Assembly (NCBI GenBank): GCA_902826775.1
Contig: CADEHE010000003.1
Span: 124,001-188,000, forward strand
Reading direction: 5' to 3'
Source of the DNA: an uncultured Pseudomonadota bacterium
GTDB lineage: Bacteria; Pseudomonadota; Gammaproteobacteria; Burkholderiales; JALYOK01
DNA length: 64,000 nucleotides
Shown here: positions 26,186-34,600 of the stretch, one piece after another
Position numbering within the stretch: position 1 is the stretch's first letter
Layout: each line of letters begins with the position of its first letter
Program-made: the position numbers and the translations under genes
Notes under the pieces: model-generated
What the model saw: the letters and a program-made list of their open reading frames with translations, nothing else
Told to the model about the DNA's origin: nothing
The model's database searches: none

Positions 26186-26246
26186 GGCAAAAGCTTGCCC
26201 TTTTCCCTGGATCGGCCGGTGCGCTGATGCCCATAATGCCCACAAC
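26186..26246 (+). promoter_or_regulatory. Predicted class II promoter of the large chemotaxis operon
   Basis: GGCAAAAGC (26186-26194), 35 nt, then CCCATAATGCCCACAAC (26230-26246). Both 9-mers and the spacing are identical in the flhB promoter, and the 3' word differs from the flgB copy (37430-37446) by one base. The likely -10 is CATAAT. Confidence 0.5.
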
Positions 26247-26258
26247 TGGAAATCGAAC

Positions 26259-26555
26259 ATGAGCGAACCAAACCCTTTCCTTCGACATCGCCCCGCACCT
26301 GCGGCCGCGAGAGGCCGCTTGGCGACGGACATGCACGCACGAGCCCGCCGCTCCCTGGCCACCCCTGCCATGATTGCCCTTAGTCAACAAACTAGCTTGT
26401 ACAAACCTAAAGGACGGCACTCAGGAACCGTAAACTGGGCTCGTACCAGTACGAAATGCGTTTTGCTACGCAGCAGTGATTTGATCGATCCACGAGCAGG
26501 GGCATACCTTCGGGTGAGCGCCGCCCGGTTGCCACAGGACGCGAGCCCGCAATGA
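26259..26555 (+). CDS. Possible 98-residue leader protein of the che operon
   Basis: An open frame of 98 codons begins 12 bp after the promoter word at 26230-26246 and ends in an ATGA overlap with the receptor start at 26552. Both are signs of a real first gene of the operon, since otherwise the transcript would have an untranslated leader near 300 nt. Against it: no clear ribosome site (only GGAA nearby), several CGA/AGA codons and no recognised domain. The product would be strongly basic (many Arg, Lys, His) with no membrane helix. I do not recognise it. Confidence 0.35.
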   Translation: MSEPNPFLRHRPAPAAARGRLATDMHARARRSLATPAMIALSQQTSLYKPKGRHSGTVNWARTSTKCVLLRSSDLIDPRAGAYLRVSAARLPQDASPQ

Positions 26556-27856
26556 CGGCTGAGATTTTCAACAACAGTGCATTTGGCGACGCAGAGCAAC
26601 GCGTTGGCGAGTTCCAGATCGAAGACCTCGGTTCAAACAGTGCCGACCCGACCGCCGATGCCACGCCAACTTTCTGGGAAAGCCAAAAGGTGTGTTGGGC
26701 ACCATGGCTCGGCACCTTGGTGGGCGGCATCGTCCTTGTCACCACCTGCGCACTGAGCAGCTCGCTCACCACCAGCATCGCCGCTGCGGTATGTGTGGTT
26801 CTGGTTGGAAGCTGGCTAAGCTACATCCAGGCCAACCAAGACGCGCAAAAACACGCAAGCGTATTGAAAGCGACCCGCGCCGAACTGCAAGACGAGCACG
26901 CCGCCGCGTGCGGCACGCTCTCGGCCAGCTTGGTTCGGCTAGCGGACGATCTCCTGCCAATTTGGCTAGCGAATATGGGTGATGCGCGCGGGCAAATGGA
27001 GCGATCCATCACCGGTTTGACGCAGCGCTTCAACGGCATCGTGGCTGAACTGGGAGATGCTGTTAGGAATTCTCACCGCGCGGTGGGTATGGGCGCAGAT
27101 AGTGATGGCGCTGGATCGCAAAACATTTTCGTGAAAGGCGAAGCGAAGCTGACTCAGGTCATCGCTTCCCTCAAAGCCGCACTCGAAGAGCGCGCCAAGC
27201 TGGTGACGGAGATCAGCAATTTGGTGCAACTCACCGATCATCTAAGAGCGATGGCAACCGATGTTGCGAGTTTGGCTGAGCAGACCAACTTGCTGGCACT
27301 GAACGCCGCGATCGAAGCAGCGCGCGCCGGCGAAGCCGGTCGCGGCTTCGCGGTGGTTGCCGACGAGGTGCGCAAACTCTCTACCCGCTCTGGTGACACG
27401 GGACGACGCATGACCGAAACGGTGCAAACGATAAGCAACGCAATCGCTTCGTCTTCTCTACGCGTGCAAAAATCCGCGCAGCACGACGCCTCCTCGATTA
27501 AACGCAGCGAAGAGCTTATTAGCGGTGTTCTGGCGGAGTTTCGCGAGGTTGCACGCGGTTTGTCGGATGCTTCCAGCGCACTACGCGGCGATAGCGACAG
27601 CATTAAGAACGAAGTGGCGGCATCGTTGGTTGAGTTTCAGTTCCAAGACCGCGTCAATCAATTGCTTCTGCATGTGGAGGCCAGCGTGCGCGACCTGACG
27701 GCGCAGCTGCACGCAGAGAAAGCACACCTACGCGCGATTGACGTCCCACAGCTGCTCACTCGCTTGGAACACTCTTACACCATGCCGGAGGAGCGCTCGC
27801 GGCATTCGGGGCAGCGAGCCGCAGCTGACAATTCTTCTGAGATAACCTTCTTTTGA
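26552..27856 (+). CDS. Chemoreceptor-like protein with a membrane hairpin and no periplasmic domain
   Basis: A 434-residue receptor-type protein. After about 50 acidic residues come two closely spaced membrane helices (about 52-70 and 74-92) with almost no loop, so there is no periplasmic sensor. There is no clear HAMP. The cytoplasmic coiled coil has its tip at about 242-275 ([21 protein letters not shown] and [22 protein letters not shown]). The later helices ([26 protein letters not shown] and [21 protein letters not shown]) resemble a family of receptor-like proteins found beside STAS and CheY genes. It may sense an internal or membrane signal. cheY follows after 11 bp. Confidence 0.88.
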   Translation: MTAEIFNNSAFGDAEQRVGEFQIEDLGSNSADPTADATPTFWESQKVCWAPWLGTLVGGIVLVTTCALSSSLTTSIAAAVCVVLVGSWLSYIQANQDAQKHASVLKATRAELQDEHAAACGTLSASLVRLADDLLPIWLANMGDARGQMERSITGLTQRFNGIVAELGDAVRNSHRAVGMGADSDGAGSQNIFVKGEAKLTQVIASLKAALEERAKLVTEISNLVQLTDHLRAMATDVASLAEQTNLLALNAAIEAARAGEAGRGFAVVADEVRKLSTRSGDTGRRMTETVQTISNAIASSSLRVQKSAQHDASSIKRSEELISGVLAEFREVARGLSDASSALRGDSDSIKNEVAASLVEFQFQDRVNQLLLHVEASVRDLTAQLHAEKAHLRAIDVPQLLTRLEHSYTMPEERSRHSGQRAAADNSSEITFF

Positions 27857-27867
27857 GGTAGCAGGAC

Positions 27868-28236
27868 ATGGCAAAAACTATTCTCATCGTGGACGACTCA
27901 GCTTCGTTAAGGCAAGTGGTCAGCATCGCCCTGAAGGGCGCCGGTTATGACGTGATGGAAGCTGTCGACGGCAAGGATGCATTGGGCAAACTCAAAGGTC
28001 AGAAGATTCATCTGATCATCAGTGACGTCAACATGCCCGTCATGGATGGCATTTCTTTCGTCAAGGAAGTGAAGAAGAATGCCACCTATAAATTCACCCC
28101 CATCATCATGCTGACCACCGAGTCGCAAGAGGGCAAGAAGCTCGAAGGACAGGCGGCCGGCGCCAAAGCATGGGTGGTGAAACCGTTCAAACCCGAACAG
28201 ATGCTCAACGCCGTCTCCAAACTCTGCCTGGCCTAA
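27868..28236 (+). CDS. cheY: CheY-like response regulator
   Basis: A 122-residue single receiver. Acidic pocket ILIVDDSASLRQVV, phosphorylatable Asp53 in LIISDVNMPVMDG, Thr in MLTTESQEGKK, Lys in AWVVKPFKPEQML. It resembles the CheY encoded inside large che operons (PilG/CheY-II type) more than the motor CheY at 9788-10186; in particular it lacks the enteric-like KELGF segment. It may act as a phosphate sink for the adjacent CheA or regulate a different output. Eleven bp separate it from the receptor gene and seven from the STAS gene. Confidence 0.93.
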   Translation: MAKTILIVDDSASLRQVVSIALKGAGYDVMEAVDGKDALGKLKGQKIHLIISDVNMPVMDGISFVKEVKKNATYKFTPIIMLTTESQEGKKLEGQAAGAKAWVVKPFKPEQMLNAVSKLCLA

Positions 28237-28243
28237 TGTAGTC

Positions 28244-28570
28244 ATGGAAATCGTTCGAGAGAGCACCGACAACATAGTCAGGCTAAGTATCGCCGGCGAG
28301 CTGACAATCTATGCCGTTGGCGAGTTGATGACGGCGCTTCAAGCAGAGTTGGGTCATCCGAGCGAGCTTGAGATCGACCTAAGCGGAGTCAGTGAACTCG
28401 ACACGGCCGGCTTTCAGCAACTCTACTTGGCAAAGCGCGAAGCGCTAAGCCACGGCAAACAGCTGCGCCTAACCGGCCATAGCAGCGCCACGCGCGCTGT
28501 GCTGGAAATTTACCGAATGGAGCCGTACTTCGGTGATCCGGTGCTAATTCCCGCAGCCGGCCAGCCCTAG
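28244..28570 (+). CDS. STAS domain protein (anti-sigma-factor antagonist type)
   Basis: A 108-residue protein that is a single STAS domain: strand pattern VRLSIAGELTIYAV, then EIDLSGVSELDTAGFQQL with the loop where SpoIIAA-type proteins are phosphorylated (Thr54 here instead of Ser), then GKQLRLTGHSSATRAVLEIYRM. STAS proteins in chemotaxis-like operons are known partners of kinases or of receptor-like proteins. No kinase or PP2C phosphatase gene is next to it, so the partner is unknown. It sits between cheY and cheA with gaps of only 7 and 6 bp, so it must be co-expressed with the chemotaxis proteins. Confidence 0.88.
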   Translation: MEIVRESTDNIVRLSIAGELTIYAVGELMTALQAELGHPSELEIDLSGVSELDTAGFQQLYLAKREALSHGKQLRLTGHSSATRAVLEIYRMEPYFGDPVLIPAAGQP

Positions 28571-28576
28571 CAAGGA

Positions 28577-30838
28577 ATGAGCATGAGCCTCGATCCAGCG
28601 ATACAAACCTTCCTTACCGAAAGCACCGAGTTGCTTGAAGCAATGGAAGCATCTTTATTGCGGCTGGAAGACACACCCGATGATGCGGATTTGCTCAACG
28701 CGGTGTTTCGAGCGGCCCACACGATCAAAGGGTCAGCAGGCCTATTCGGATTTGACCCGATTGTCGCTTTCACCCACGAGGTGGAAAGCGCACTAGACCG
28801 CATTCGCGCTGGCAAGGTAGCCTTTAGCGCTGATCTAGGCGCTTGCTTGCTGCGTTGTGGCGATCATATGCGCGCGCTGCTTGAGCATGTTCGCGGTGGC
28901 GAAACGTTGCCGAATGCAGATGTTGACGGCCCGGCCCTACTCGCAGAATTGCAGCGACTGACTGGTGCATCGGTCGCCCCGTCACAACACAGCTTGCCAA
29001 CACCACAACCAGCAACAACGGAACAAACCGCCGCGCCCGAAGCGGGCGAATCCACTGCTGCAACCGATCTCTGGCATATATCTTTACGCTTCGGCACTGA
29101 AGTTTTGCGCAACGGCATGGATCCGTTGTCGTTTCTGCGCTACCTAAACACTTTGGGCGATATCGCGCATGTCACCACACTGTTGGACGCCATGCCAGAG
29201 CTTGCCCAGGTCGATCCGGAGTGCTGCTATCTCGGTCTCGAAATCGCGTTCTCGAGCCAAGCCGACAAGGCAACCATAGAGAATGTGTTTGAATTTGTCC
29301 GCGACGACTGCCGCATTCAGATTATCCCGCCACGCAGCAAGGTATCTGCCTACATTGATCTTATCGAGGCGCTGCCCGAAGCCACCGAACGACTTGGCGA
29401 GATCTTAGTTCGCACCGGCGCACTCACCCAAAGCGAGCTTGGCGCCGGCCTGCAACGCCAGGAGCAAGAGCGCTCCGCCGATTGCTCTGGAGATGCGGCC
29501 GCTTCCGCCACTCCGCTTGGTGCAATCCTCGTCCAACAGGGCGCTGTAGAATCCAGCGTCGTCTCCGCCGCTTTGGACAAGCAGCGGCAAACGCGCGATC
29601 GCAAGAGCGAAGAAAATCGGTCGGTGCGCGTGGATGCAGACAAGCTGGATCAGTTGATTGACCTGGTGGGCGAGCTGGTCATCGCGGGTGCTGGCTCTCA
29701 ATTGCTTGCCCGGCGCGCCGGGCAGAACGAGTTGGTCGAATCGCTCTCAACTTTGGCGCGTCTCGTGGAAGAAGTGCGCGATCGCTCCCTTGGCCTGCGC
29801 ATGGTGCAGATCGGCGGCACGTTTCAGCGCTTTCAGCGCGTTGTGCGCGAAGTTAGCCGCGAGCTCGGCAAAGATGTCACGCTGGCCATCAGCGGGGCCG
29901 AAACCGAACTCGACAAGTCGGTGGTGGAACGCATCGGCGATCCGCTTATGCATCTCGTGCGCAACGCTATGGACCACGGCATTGAGTCGCCGGATGTCCG
30001 CGTCAAAGCCGGCAAAGCCGCCCGCGCCACGCTCAGCTTGCACGCGTACCATGACTCCGGCAGCATCGTCATTGAAGTGTCCGACGATGGCGCTGGCCTG
30101 AATCGGGACCGGATTCTAAGTAAGGCGATGGAGCGCGGACTCGTGGTCCAAGGCACCGCGTTATCCGACGCCGAGGTCTTCAATCTAATTTTCGAGCCCG
30201 GCTTTTCCACCGCGGACAAACTGTCCAATTTATCCGGCCGCGGTGTCGGCATGGATGTCGTCCGCCGCAATGTCGAAGCCTTGCGCGGCACCGTGCAACT
30301 TGAAAGCCAACTCGGCAAAGGCACAGTCGTTCGTATCCGCTTGCCCCTAACATTGGCGATCATCGACGGCTTTCTCGTTGATGTCGCCCACTCTCACTAC
30401 GTCATCCCGCTGGACATGATGGTCGAGTGCCTCGAATGCGGTAGCGAGACACGCACCGTCGCACGCCGGCAAGGCTACATAGACTTGCGTGGGGAAGTGC
30501 TCCCTGTGCTTTGGCTGCGCGATCTGTTCGACATCGAATCGGACTCGCCAGCGCGCGAGAACATCGTGGTCATTCAATTCGGCGCGCAGAAAGCTGGGTT
30601 GGTGGTCGACGCGTTGCTCGGCGAAGCTCAAACCGTGATCAAGCCGCTTAGCAAGTTGTTTGCCCGCGTCAAAGGCATTAGCGGCTCCTCGATTCTGGGA
30701 AGCGGAGATGTTGCGCTGATTCTTGATGTGCCTGGCCTGATGCAATGCGCGACTGAACGAGCACATCAAGAGCAAATTTCAATCCGCGTCACTTCCGCGA
30801 CCTTGGACGACACGGCGCCTGCTGTAAAAACAAGCTAG
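28577..30838 (+). CDS. cheA: Chemotaxis histidine kinase CheA (large operon copy)
   Basis: A 753-residue CheA, about 110 residues longer than the cheYZA copy. P1 HPt domain with His48 in FRAAHTIKGSAGLFG. Residues about 165-260 form a regulatory P2-like domain (ISLRFGTEVLRNGMDP), followed by about 100 residues with two copies of a short LGEILV/LGAILVQQGA motif before the dimerisation helices at about 350. The ATPase has NAMDHGIESP, DDGAGL and GRGVGMDVV, and the P5 CheW-like domain closes the protein. It would phosphorylate the neighbouring CheY, CheB and possibly CheV. Start at the first ATG of ATGAGCATGAGC, with AAGGA upstream. Confidence 0.96.
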   Translation: MSMSLDPAIQTFLTESTELLEAMEASLLRLEDTPDDADLLNAVFRAAHTIKGSAGLFGFDPIVAFTHEVESALDRIRAGKVAFSADLGACLLRCGDHMRALLEHVRGGETLPNADVDGPALLAELQRLTGASVAPSQHSLPTPQPATTEQTAAPEAGESTAATDLWHISLRFGTEVLRNGMDPLSFLRYLNTLGDIAHVTTLLDAMPELAQVDPECCYLGLEIAFSSQADKATIENVFEFVRDDCRIQIIPPRSKVSAYIDLIEALPEATERLGEILVRTGALTQSELGAGLQRQEQERSADCSGDAAASATPLGAILVQQGAVESSVVSAALDKQRQTRDRKSEENRSVRVDADKLDQLIDLVGELVIAGAGSQLLARRAGQNELVESLSTLARLVEEVRDRSLGLRMVQIGGTFQRFQRVVREVSRELGKDVTLAISGAETELDKSVVERIGDPLMHLVRNAMDHGIESPDVRVKAGKAARATLSLHAYHDSGSIVIEVSDDGAGLNRDRILSKAMERGLVVQGTALSDAEVFNLIFEPGFSTADKLSNLSGRGVGMDVVRRNVEALRGTVQLESQLGKGTVVRIRLPLTLAIIDGFLVDVAHSHYVIPLDMMVECLECGSETRTVARRQGYIDLRGEVLPVLWLRDLFDIESDSPARENIVVIQFGAQKAGLVVDALLGEAQTVIKPLSKLFARVKGISGSSILGSGDVALILDVPGLMQCATERAHQEQISIRVTSATLDDTAPAVKTS

Positions 30839-30854
30839 ATCAAAGGAAACTACC

Positions 30855-30995
30855 ATGTCCAGCAATGCTGCCTTTCCCTATGCATTGATCGGCGCCCTCT
30901 GCGTCACCAGTCTCATCTGGCTCGTGCTCAGCGGGCTAGGCCTCACGCCTGAATCTCACATTTATCTAATGTACGAAGGAGTCTACTGTGTTTAG
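30855..30995 (+). CDS. Possible 46-residue single-pass membrane protein
   Basis: An ATG preceded by AAAGGAAAC opens a 46-codon frame that ends 8 bp inside the next receptor gene. The product begins [20 protein letters not shown], continues as one hydrophobic helix (about residues 8-30, through [10 protein letters not shown]), and ends with a short polar tail ([15 protein letters not shown]). It lies exactly in the cheA-receptor gap, on the operon strand, with a good ribosome site, so it may be a small receptor- or membrane-associated subunit. I know of no described chemotaxis protein like it. Because of its size the coding status is uncertain. Confidence 0.5.
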   Translation: MSSNAAFPYALIGALCVTSLIWLVLSGLGLTPESHIYLMYEGVYCV

Positions 30996-32601
30996 GAAAC
31001 TTTCCATCGCTCAACGCCTATTTTCTATCATAGCGTTGCTGTGCGCCGTCACGTTGGCTATCGCGGTCTATGGTTGGAAAGCGATGCACGGCTTGGTCGT
31101 TGGTGTTGAACTCGTGTATGAAGACAACATACAGCACATCAATCGCATGAAGCGGATCGCGGATCTCTATGCGGTCAACATAGTAGACACAACGCACAAG
31201 ATTCGCAATGGTACTATCGGATGGGAGGAAGGTCAGAAGAGTCTAGCGAGCGCGCGGTCCGAAATCAAAGCGCAATGGCAGGACGTTACTAGCGTCGAAC
31301 TCGAAGCTGAAGAGAAGGAGCTTGCTACGAAACTCGAGGCGCAGTACAAGGCGGCCGAGGCCGCGTTGGATAAATTGGCCGGCATTCTAGCGGTCAAGGA
31401 TGCCAATGCGATCGCTACGTTTGCTGCCGAGGAGATGTACCCGATCATCGATCCAATCTCCGACAATGTGTCCAAATTCATTGAAACGCAACTCACGGCC
31501 GCAAAGAATACCTACAATGCTTCCGAGAGCCTGAAAGCTCAAACAGAAAAAGTATTTATCGCTCTTGTTACCTCAGGGTTAACGCTTTCGCTGATCCTCG
31601 CGTTTGTGGTGATTCGTCGAATTTCAAACTCTATTCGACTACTAAGTCAAGCCGGAAGTGAGATCGCCAAAGGCAACTTTACCCATGATATTCCCGTTGC
31701 CACGGGAGGTGATGAGGCCTCTCTCCTGCAGAACACACTACGGGAAATGCAGCAGCGCCTAAGCGGCATCATCGGTGATGTGCGCAGCGTCGCCGATTCG
31801 TTGGCGGGCGCTTCTGAGCAAGTCAGCTCTACGGCGCAGTCGCTTTCGCAAAGTGCCAGCGAACAAGCGGCCAGCGTGGAGGAATCCTCGGCATCGGTGG
31901 AGCAAATGTCCGCCTCTGTTAATCAGAACAGCGAGAATGCCAAGATCACAGACGGCATGGCGCAGCAAGCCTCACGCGAGGCTGCCGAGGGCGGCAAGGC
32001 CGTTACTGAAACCGTTGAGGCAATGAAGCGCATCGCGGAAAAGATCAGCATCATCGACGACATCGCCTATCAAACCAACCTACTAGCGCTGAACGCCGCT
32101 ATTGAAGCGGCGCGCGCGGGTGCGCATGGCAAGGGCTTCGCGGTAGTGGCCACAGAGGTGCGCAAACTTGCCGAACGCAGTCAAGTCGCGGCGCAAGAGA
32201 TCGGTGGCCTGGCAACAAACAGTGTTGCGATGGCTGAGCGCGCGGGCAAATTGCTTGATAGCATGGTCCCCGCCATCCAAAAGACTTCGGATCTCGTTCA
32301 AGAGATCGCGGCCGCTTCAGGCGAGCAAGCAAGCGGCGTCAGCCAAATAAATACTGCCATGAGCCAGCTCAGTCAAGCGACACAACAGAATGCGTCGGCC
32401 TCCGAGGAGTTAGCGGCAACGGCCGAAGAGATGAGCGGCCAAGCGCAGCAGCTCCAGCAAAACATGGCGTTCTTCAAATTGGCTGGGCATAGCCCCACCC
32501 CGGCGAGCAAACCGTCCGCCGCTACCAAAACCAAAGCTGTTGCAGGCTCTGATGTCGCGCCCAGCGAGTCGGCCGAATCCGGCGAGTACGTTCGCTTTTA
32601 A
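30988..32601 (+). CDS. Methyl-accepting chemotaxis protein with four-helix-bundle sensor and C-terminal CheR tether
   Basis: A 537-residue receptor. Membrane helix 1 at about 10-32, a helical periplasmic domain of 4HB type (about 35-185, with [19 protein letters not shown]), membrane helix 2 near 187-208, HAMP, and the signalling coiled coil with its tip at about 360-393 ([20 protein letters not shown]). The C terminus is a Pro/Ala/Ser linker of about 30 residues ending EYVRF, which fits the aromatic-x-x-aromatic pentapeptide that docks CheR or CheB in enteric receptors (NWETF). GTG start with GAAGGAG 6-7 bases upstream. Confidence 0.94.
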   Translation: MFRKLSIAQRLFSIIALLCAVTLAIAVYGWKAMHGLVVGVELVYEDNIQHINRMKRIADLYAVNIVDTTHKIRNGTIGWEEGQKSLASARSEIKAQWQDVTSVELEAEEKELATKLEAQYKAAEAALDKLAGILAVKDANAIATFAAEEMYPIIDPISDNVSKFIETQLTAAKNTYNASESLKAQTEKVFIALVTSGLTLSLILAFVVIRRISNSIRLLSQAGSEIAKGNFTHDIPVATGGDEASLLQNTLREMQQRLSGIIGDVRSVADSLAGASEQVSSTAQSLSQSASEQAASVEESSASVEQMSASVNQNSENAKITDGMAQQASREAAEGGKAVTETVEAMKRIAEKISIIDDIAYQTNLLALNAAIEAARAGAHGKGFAVVATEVRKLAERSQVAAQEIGGLATNSVAMAERAGKLLDSMVPAIQKTSDLVQEIAAASGEQASGVSQINTAMSQLSQATQQNASASEELAATAEEMSGQAQQLQQNMAFFKLAGHSPTPASKPSAATKTKAVAGSDVAPSESAESGEYVRF

Positions 32602-32615
32602 GAGGGTTGCAGACT

Positions 32616-33161
32616 ATGGCTACGCCATTGAGCATCGAAGCCGCCTCGCATGAGCCGGAGACGGAAGAACAGCATCAATACCTAAGCTTTAGATTGGGTG
32701 ATGAAACCTACGCGCTTGGCATCTTGGGGGTGAAGGAGATCATTGAATACGGCGGATTGACAGCCGTACCCATGATGCCCAGCTTTGTCCGCGGCGTCCT
32801 CAATCTACGGGGACGCGTGGTACCGGTCATCGATCTTTCGCTGCGCTTTGCACGTCAGCCAACCGTGCCGTCGCGACGCACCTGCATCGTCATCGTGGAG
32901 GTTATGGTTAGCGAGAATAGGCAGGATCTAGGCGTTATGGTGGACGCAGTGAATCAAGTCATTGAGATACTCCCCGCCGACATTGCGCCCTCCCCGGCTT
33001 TTGGCACGAACATCCGGACCGAGTTTATCGACGGTATGGGAAAAGTCGATGGAAAATTCGTAATTGTCTTGAATGTGGAGAAAGTCTTCTCGATCGAGGA
33101 AATGGCGTTGATTGGCCCCCTGCACGAGGCACTGCCATCGCTGCAGCCGGCCGCACACTAG
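32616..33161 (+). CDS. cheW: Chemotaxis coupling protein CheW
   Basis: A 181-residue CheW: YLSFRLGDETYALGILGVKEIIEY, then VRGVLNLRGRVVPVIDLSLRF, and a C-terminal strand FVIVLNVEKVFSIEEM. It bridges receptors and CheA. The ATG at 32616 has AGAGGG 9 bases upstream and is preferred over a TTG three codons earlier. It is the only dedicated CheW gene in the window, so the cheYZA kinase either shares it or uses the CheV proteins. The gap to cheR holds a hairpin (33228-33243). Confidence 0.95.
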   Translation: MATPLSIEAASHEPETEEQHQYLSFRLGDETYALGILGVKEIIEYGGLTAVPMMPSFVRGVLNLRGRVVPVIDLSLRFARQPTVPSRRTCIVIVEVMVSENRQDLGVMVDAVNQVIEILPADIAPSPAFGTNIRTEFIDGMGKVDGKFVIVLNVEKVFSIEEMALIGPLHEALPSLQPAAH

Positions 33162-33227
33162 TCGCCTGGGACAAGCTATCTACGCAACGCAAGCACGATT
33201 CGCCCGAAACCGGTTGAAAACTACGCA

Positions 33228-33243
33228 GAAGGGCAAGCCCTTC
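33228..33243. repeat. Hairpin between cheW and cheR
   Basis: GAAGGG-CAAG-CCCTTC is a perfect 6-bp stem with a 4-nt loop in the 119-bp gap. No T-run follows, so it is more likely an mRNA-processing or attenuating hairpin than a terminator. Confidence 0.35.
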
Positions 33244-33280
33244 GGCACGACGCATTAATTGAGTTGATTGATGAGCCACC

Positions 33281-34093
33281 ATGACTGAAGCACTACTAAG
33301 CATTTCGGATAAGGAATTCACTCAACTTCAGCGCTTCATCTACGATGCCGCCGGCATCAGCCTTGCGCCGTCGAAGAAGCCCTTGGTGTGCGGGCGCCTG
33401 ATGAAGCGCTTGCGCCACTACAATTTCTCCAACTACAGCGATTACCTTCGACTGATTACCAGCACCGGTCAAGGGGCCGAACTACAAACGGCAATAGACT
33501 TGCTCACCACCAACGAAACTTACTTTTTTCGTGAACCGAAGCACTTTGAGTTTTTGGCGGAAACCGTTGTGCCCGCCCATCCCGCGGGCCGCGGCATCCG
33601 CGTCTGGAGCGCGGCCTGTTCAAGCGGCGAAGAGCCATACTCCATCGCCATGCTTTTGGAGGACAAGCTGGCTGGCAAGCCATGGCAAGTCATGGCTTCC
33701 GACATAAGTTCGCGCGTGCTTGAGCAAGCTCGGCTGGGGCGCTATCGGATGGAGCGCGCCCAGAATATCCCCAAAGCGTACCTAAGCAAATTCTGTCTCA
33801 AAGGCGTTGGCGCGCAAGCAGGACACCTCCAAGTAGATCAGCGGCTGCGCAACCGAATTGAGTTCCGCGCCATTAACCTCAATGAATCGCTGCCGGAAGT
33901 GGGCTCGTTCGACGTCATCTTCTTGCGCAATGTGATGATCTATTTTGATACCGAAACTAAGCGCAAGATCATTGCGCGCTTGTCCGCGGTGTTGGCCTCG
34001 CGCGGATACTTATTTGTCGGACACTCCGAAAGCCTGCACGGCATTGAGCATGCTCTGAAATCCGTTCAGCCCGCGATCTTTCAAAAAGTGTGA
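33281..34093 (+). CDS. cheR: Chemotaxis methyltransferase CheR (large operon copy)
   Basis: A 270-residue CheR of normal length: N-terminal helical domain (LSISDKEFTQLQRFIYDAAGISL, the basic region KPLVCGRLMKRLRHY) and methyltransferase domain with VWSAACSSGEEPYSIAM, FDVIFLRNVMIYFDTETKRKI and GHSESLHGI. It adds methyl groups to receptor glutamates using SAM. It lacks the long N- and C-terminal extensions of the other CheR. The aromatic tail of the nearby receptor (EYVRF) would be its docking site. cheD starts 3 bp after its stop. Confidence 0.96.
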   Translation: MTEALLSISDKEFTQLQRFIYDAAGISLAPSKKPLVCGRLMKRLRHYNFSNYSDYLRLITSTGQGAELQTAIDLLTTNETYFFREPKHFEFLAETVVPAHPAGRGIRVWSAACSSGEEPYSIAMLLEDKLAGKPWQVMASDISSRVLEQARLGRYRMERAQNIPKAYLSKFCLKGVGAQAGHLQVDQRLRNRIEFRAINLNESLPEVGSFDVIFLRNVMIYFDTETKRKIIARLSAVLASRGYLFVGHSESLHGIEHALKSVQPAIFQKV

Positions 34094-34096
34094 GCA

Positions 34097-34597
34097 ATGC
34101 CCAAACCAGCCGACTACATGGAAATCTTCCTGCAGCCGGGGGAGTTTTTCTTCGCCGACGCGAGCACGCGCATCCGCACTCTGCTGGGATCGTGCGTTGC
34201 GCTTACGCTTTGGCATCCTAAGCTCCGGGTAGGCGGGATGTGTCACTGCCTGCTGCCACAGCGCGCGCGACGCACAGAAGCGGAACCAAGCGGCCAGTAT
34301 GTCGACGAAGCAATTGAACTGTTCAAGCAGGAGATCGTGCGCCACAAAGCCCCGCTTAAGGAGTATCAAGCCAAACTGTTCGGCGGCGGCAATATGTTCC
34401 CCCGCATCAAGAAGGGTGCGAGCAGCGAAGTGGGTGCGCGCAACGTCGAGCGCAGTCTAGAGTGGATCGACAAACTTGGATTGCCGTTGGTCGCGCGCCA
34501 TGTAGGCGACATCGGCCATCGCAACGTGATGTTTGATATCTGGAGCGGCGACGTATGGGTCAAGCATCAACCGATGGTTACAAAAAAGGCGGCCTAA
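34097..34597 (+). CDS. cheD: Receptor glutamine deamidase CheD
   Basis: A 166-residue CheD with catalytic Cys33 in LLGSCVALTLWHP and His50 in GGMCHCLLP, plus the conserved KLFGGGNMFP and the late GHRNVMFDIWSGDV. It deamidates receptor glutamines and in some bacteria acts with CheC as a CheY-P phosphatase cofactor. No CheC is present here, and CheZ supplies the phosphatase, so the deamidase role is more likely. It sits between cheR and cheB with gaps of 3 bp on both sides. Confidence 0.95.
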   Translation: MPKPADYMEIFLQPGEFFFADASTRIRTLLGSCVALTLWHPKLRVGGMCHCLLPQRARRTEAEPSGQYVDEAIELFKQEIVRHKAPLKEYQAKLFGGGNMFPRIKKGASSEVGARNVERSLEWIDKLGLPLVARHVGDIGHRNVMFDIWSGDVWVKHQPMVTKKAA

Positions 34598-34600
34598 TCA

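Larger units (their letters stand above)
26021..26258. other. Divergent regulatory region between cheR and the large che operon
   Basis: It contains the cheR sigma28-like site (26102-26128) and the GGCAAAAGC-N35-CCCATAATG promoter for the rightward operon (26186-26246). No gene is apparent. Confidence 0.55.

Noticed and set aside
26226..26240. GCCCATAA read as a sigma28 -10 element before the che operon
   Set aside because: Nothing like TAAA is found 15 nt upstream; the GGCAAAAGC-N35 layout shared with flhB explains the site better.
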